A stretch of DNA of 64,000 nucleotides from Acridotheres tristis. Its lineage: Eukaryota > Chordata > Aves > Passeriformes > Sturnidae. The stretch covers positions 53,061,154 through 53,125,153 of the forward strand of contig CM072887.1 of NCBI GenBank assembly GCA_037013685.1, in the 5' to 3' direction. Position numbers and translations under genes: made by a program. The notes below the pieces were generated by a model. That model saw only the letters and a program-made list of their open reading frames with translations, was not told the origin of the DNA and searched no databases. Positions 61,918 through 64,000 of this stretch are shown here, piece after piece (within the stretch, counting starts at the first letter, position 1; each line of letters begins with the position of its first letter).

Positions 61918-62020
61918 AATGTTGCTTTTCATAACAGTTTTTACCTTTCTCCTCTCTGTTATGACATGCTGTAGTGAATGTAGGCAGAAGGACAAGAAGA
62001 AACAAGCTGAAAAATCAGAG
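61918..62020 (+). other. Exon-like segment encoding a hydrophobic stretch plus basic tail (unconfirmed)
   Basis: Acceptor-like TTCTGTTTTTAG ends at 61,917, and the donor is AGAG|GTATGT (GT at 62,021), a strong match. One frame is open throughout, enters in phase 2, leaves in phase 0 and reads MLLFITVFTFLLSVM then TCCSECRQKDKKKQAEKSE. About 15 hydrophobic residues, two Cys and then a Lys-rich segment is the layout seen at the membrane-to-cytoplasm boundary of single-pass membrane proteins (established pattern). Using internal AGs (61,937 or 61,973) would give a shorter exon without the hydrophobic part. No specific family was recognised, and hydrophobic codons are expected in T-rich DNA. Confidence 0.3.
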
Positions 62021-62214
62021 GTATGTGGAGTTGCAAATGGGGGTTATGGGCTACAGTGCAGTGGACCTAGAGTTACCAAAATTATTCTGTCTAATTCTAC
62101 ACATATTTAAGAACGTTCAGTTTAATTCTCACATACTGGGGGTTGATCACTTCTCACAGAAATCTGTGAGCATATTGTCATGTATTTCTTGGGGTAAATC
62201 ACTGCTATTTATGG

Positions 62215-62223
62215 ATATATATA

Positions 62224-62267
<44 letters not shown>
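62215..62267. repeat. (AT)n microsatellite
   Basis: An AT dinucleotide run that is uninterrupted from 62,229 to 62,266 (19 units), with a few imperfect units (GTAC interruption) at the left. Likely polymorphic in length. Confidence 0.97.
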
Positions 62268-62268
<1 letters not shown>

Positions 62269-62286
62269 CTGGATTTCCTTTTGCAG

Positions 62287-62378
62287 TTCACTACAAAAGT
62301 CTGAAACTCAAGCAAGCAATGGATGGACTGAACAACTACCTGAGATTTTCCATTGGTTTTTTAAACCTATTGCACTAA
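62287..62378 (+). other. Acceptor-like site and short open tail after the (AT)n repeat (unconfirmed)
   Basis: TCTGGATTTCCTTTTGCAG is a strong acceptor-like site ending at 62,286. A phase-1 frame after it reads HYKSLKLKQAMDGLNNYL then RFSIGFLNLLH and a TAA at 62,376-62,378. The phase does not fit the phase-0 exit of the exon-like segment at 61,918-62,020, so the two cannot simply be joined in those frames. A phase-2 reading is also open, to a TGA at about 62,388. No polyadenylation signal was found shortly downstream. Confidence 0.18.
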
Positions 62379-64000
62379 ACTTGTTATGAGATTTCATCCC
62401 TAAATCTGATGGTATGTAAATTCCACACTTATGAGGGGTAGGACACCTAGTATGACATTCAACTTCAATTGATCAGTGTAAGATTTAAAGATATGTGCAG
62501 TGGAGAATGAAACCTACACAAAATATGTTTGGCTAGGAGAAACAGGTATCAACAAACATAAGTCTTGAATGACAATATGCAAAAAAGATTCAAGCCTGTC
62601 AATCCAATTCTTAATTGTGATATAGAATTTTAGTCTGGAATTCCCTCATGATGGTGCCAAACAGAGGAAAGCTGTCAATATGAGAGGTTGTTTGATCATC
62701 TCTGATATAACGTTCTATTTACAGAAGTTCCCATTTTATGTCAGGAAATTAAAATATGAGGTAACATTATTAATAGCTTTATTGAGTGAAAAGAGGTTAA
62801 AGTACTGCAGAAATACTTTGAAAAAATCCGAGCAGGCTTTTAAAAAGAACTCTCAAAACTGCATTGAAAACCCTTTGGATGTAGATAGAAGGCAGGCTTG
62901 AATGCAAGATTTCCTCAGCCTATTTGTTTCTGAAGGCTTCACGGGCACAATGGACTAAACATAGAAGTTGCAAAAGTTTGTTCTGATTTTGACTTCTGTA
63001 TAAATAAACATATGTGCACACACTCATACAGCAAAACTGCTAAACCACGAAACAGAGATAAAAGGGTATAGAGAAAAGGATGTGACTTTTTTATCTTCAA
63101 TATTATTTGTGGAAAAACTAATAAATAATGTTTTACAGAAAAGCTGGGTTTTAGGCAGAAGTAATTTCCATTTACTAATTCTGTCTTCATAATGGGGCAC
63201 ATTCATCGTAACTGTATTGTAATTAACTGAAGTCATTCAAGGTTATTTTTGCCTGATCATTTGACCGAAAAAAGGAACATCTGAGGGATTTGAGGACATT
63301 TTGTTGCAACATTAAGGCTTTCCTTAGGTCAAATACTTGCATGTTTCATCATTCCTTTCTATGGTATGTTACTCTGCTTCGCACTGAGAAGATGAAGAGG
63401 GAGAGAATTCCTAAAGCAGAATTTTCATTTAACCATATAATATTTTAAATGACATGTTTACTGTACCTGTAAAGCATATACCTATCAATACTGAGCAGTA
63501 CTAACCTTAAAGTGAAATGCAGAGCACTGAAATGGATGAAGCCCATAATGTGGGGTGGAAACTGTGTGTACCCACTCGGAAATCGTGTGGGATCACTAAT
63601 GGCTCTAAGTGCATGAACTTGGTTTTGCATCTCATCCAGAATAAAGGATACCACTGTCATTGTCAAAGGCAGCTGAAGAACTTGGATTTTTGCTCAGCAT
63701 GGCATTAAAAGGGCTCACACACATTTGTGCCACAGGAGTGGTCCTGTTTGGACACTGACCAGGTGTGATCCCATGTATTCTGCCAAGTCTGGCAAAACCA
63801 TAGTTCAAAGTGATGCTACCTGGTTCCATAAGCTTCAGAGAGGTGCAGGATTTGTTCATCCTCACAAATGTAGTGCACGATAAGGAAGGAAAGATAGCAC
63901 ATCTAACAAATGCTGGGAGTACAGGTGCTTCAAGAATGGGGAGAGAATGGCTTTTCAATTGAAAAGGGAAATTCTATCTAAAACAAAATAAATGTTAAAG
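62379..64000. other. Unique non-coding DNA to the window end
   Basis: No repeat family was recognised. A 108-codon minus-strand open frame (63,632-63,958) has a balanced amino-acid composition but no recognisable domain; see findings. Confidence 0.5.

Noticed and set aside
1..64000. CRISPR arrays, bacterial operons, tRNA or rRNA genes, intact viral genes
   Set aside because: Looked for and not seen: there are no regularly spaced repeats, no cloverleaf with matching anticodon arm, and the only retroviral sequence is an LTR without internal genes.

Overview
The window looks like nuclear DNA from a bird. The clearest evidence is interspersed repeats that belong to avian genomes: several CR1 LINE fragments, some ending in the family's ATTCTATGA-type 3' terminus, and one LTR of a family common in neoavian birds whose right end reads ...GGTCAACCCACCACA. 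The rest is AT-rich with scattered microsatellites and poly-T or poly-A tracts. There are no operons, ribosome binding sites or long uninterrupted reading frames. Family names are given from memory of the consensus sequences, not from a search. I cannot name the species or the chromosome.

Layout. Positions 1-12,300 are mostly unique AT-rich DNA with a G/T-rich tract (6,908-7,030), an (AAAT)n run and an exact 32-bp tandem duplication (9,764-9,827). An old, internally deleted CR1 copy in plus orientation lies at 12,325-13,055. From 13 to 36 kb there is mostly unique sequence with a long polypyrimidine tract (15,752-15,854), a poly-T tract (23,578-23,625), a possible small LTR-like promoter/polyA unit (about 25,107-25,320) and several short exon-like segments. 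The repeat-rich part is 36.4-48.4 kb: a 1.1-kb minus-strand CR1 with a recognisable reverse-transcriptase remnant, a second minus-strand CR1 (41,249-41,672), a plus-strand CR1 (43,555-44,317), a CR1 tail scrap (46,266-46,319) and a solo LTR (about 47,700-48,395). From 48.4 to 64 kb the sequence is again mostly unique, with a perfect hairpin (48,803-48,829), a pyrimidine-rich strand (60.8-61.5 kb), an (AT)n microsatellite (62,215-62,267) and further exon-like segments.

No complete gene could be identified. The best reading is a gene desert or one or more long introns. Eight short segments, seven on the plus strand, combine good splice-site matches with an open frame (17,041; 27,924; 34,789; 38,586; 51,358; 54,706; 61,918; and 36,151 on the minus strand). 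They are reported as candidates at low confidence, because segments of this size can arise by chance in 64 kb and none of the peptides was recognised. Nearly all of the longer open frames are explained by repeats or base-composition bias. No tRNA, rRNA, CRISPR array or other multi-gene system was seen.
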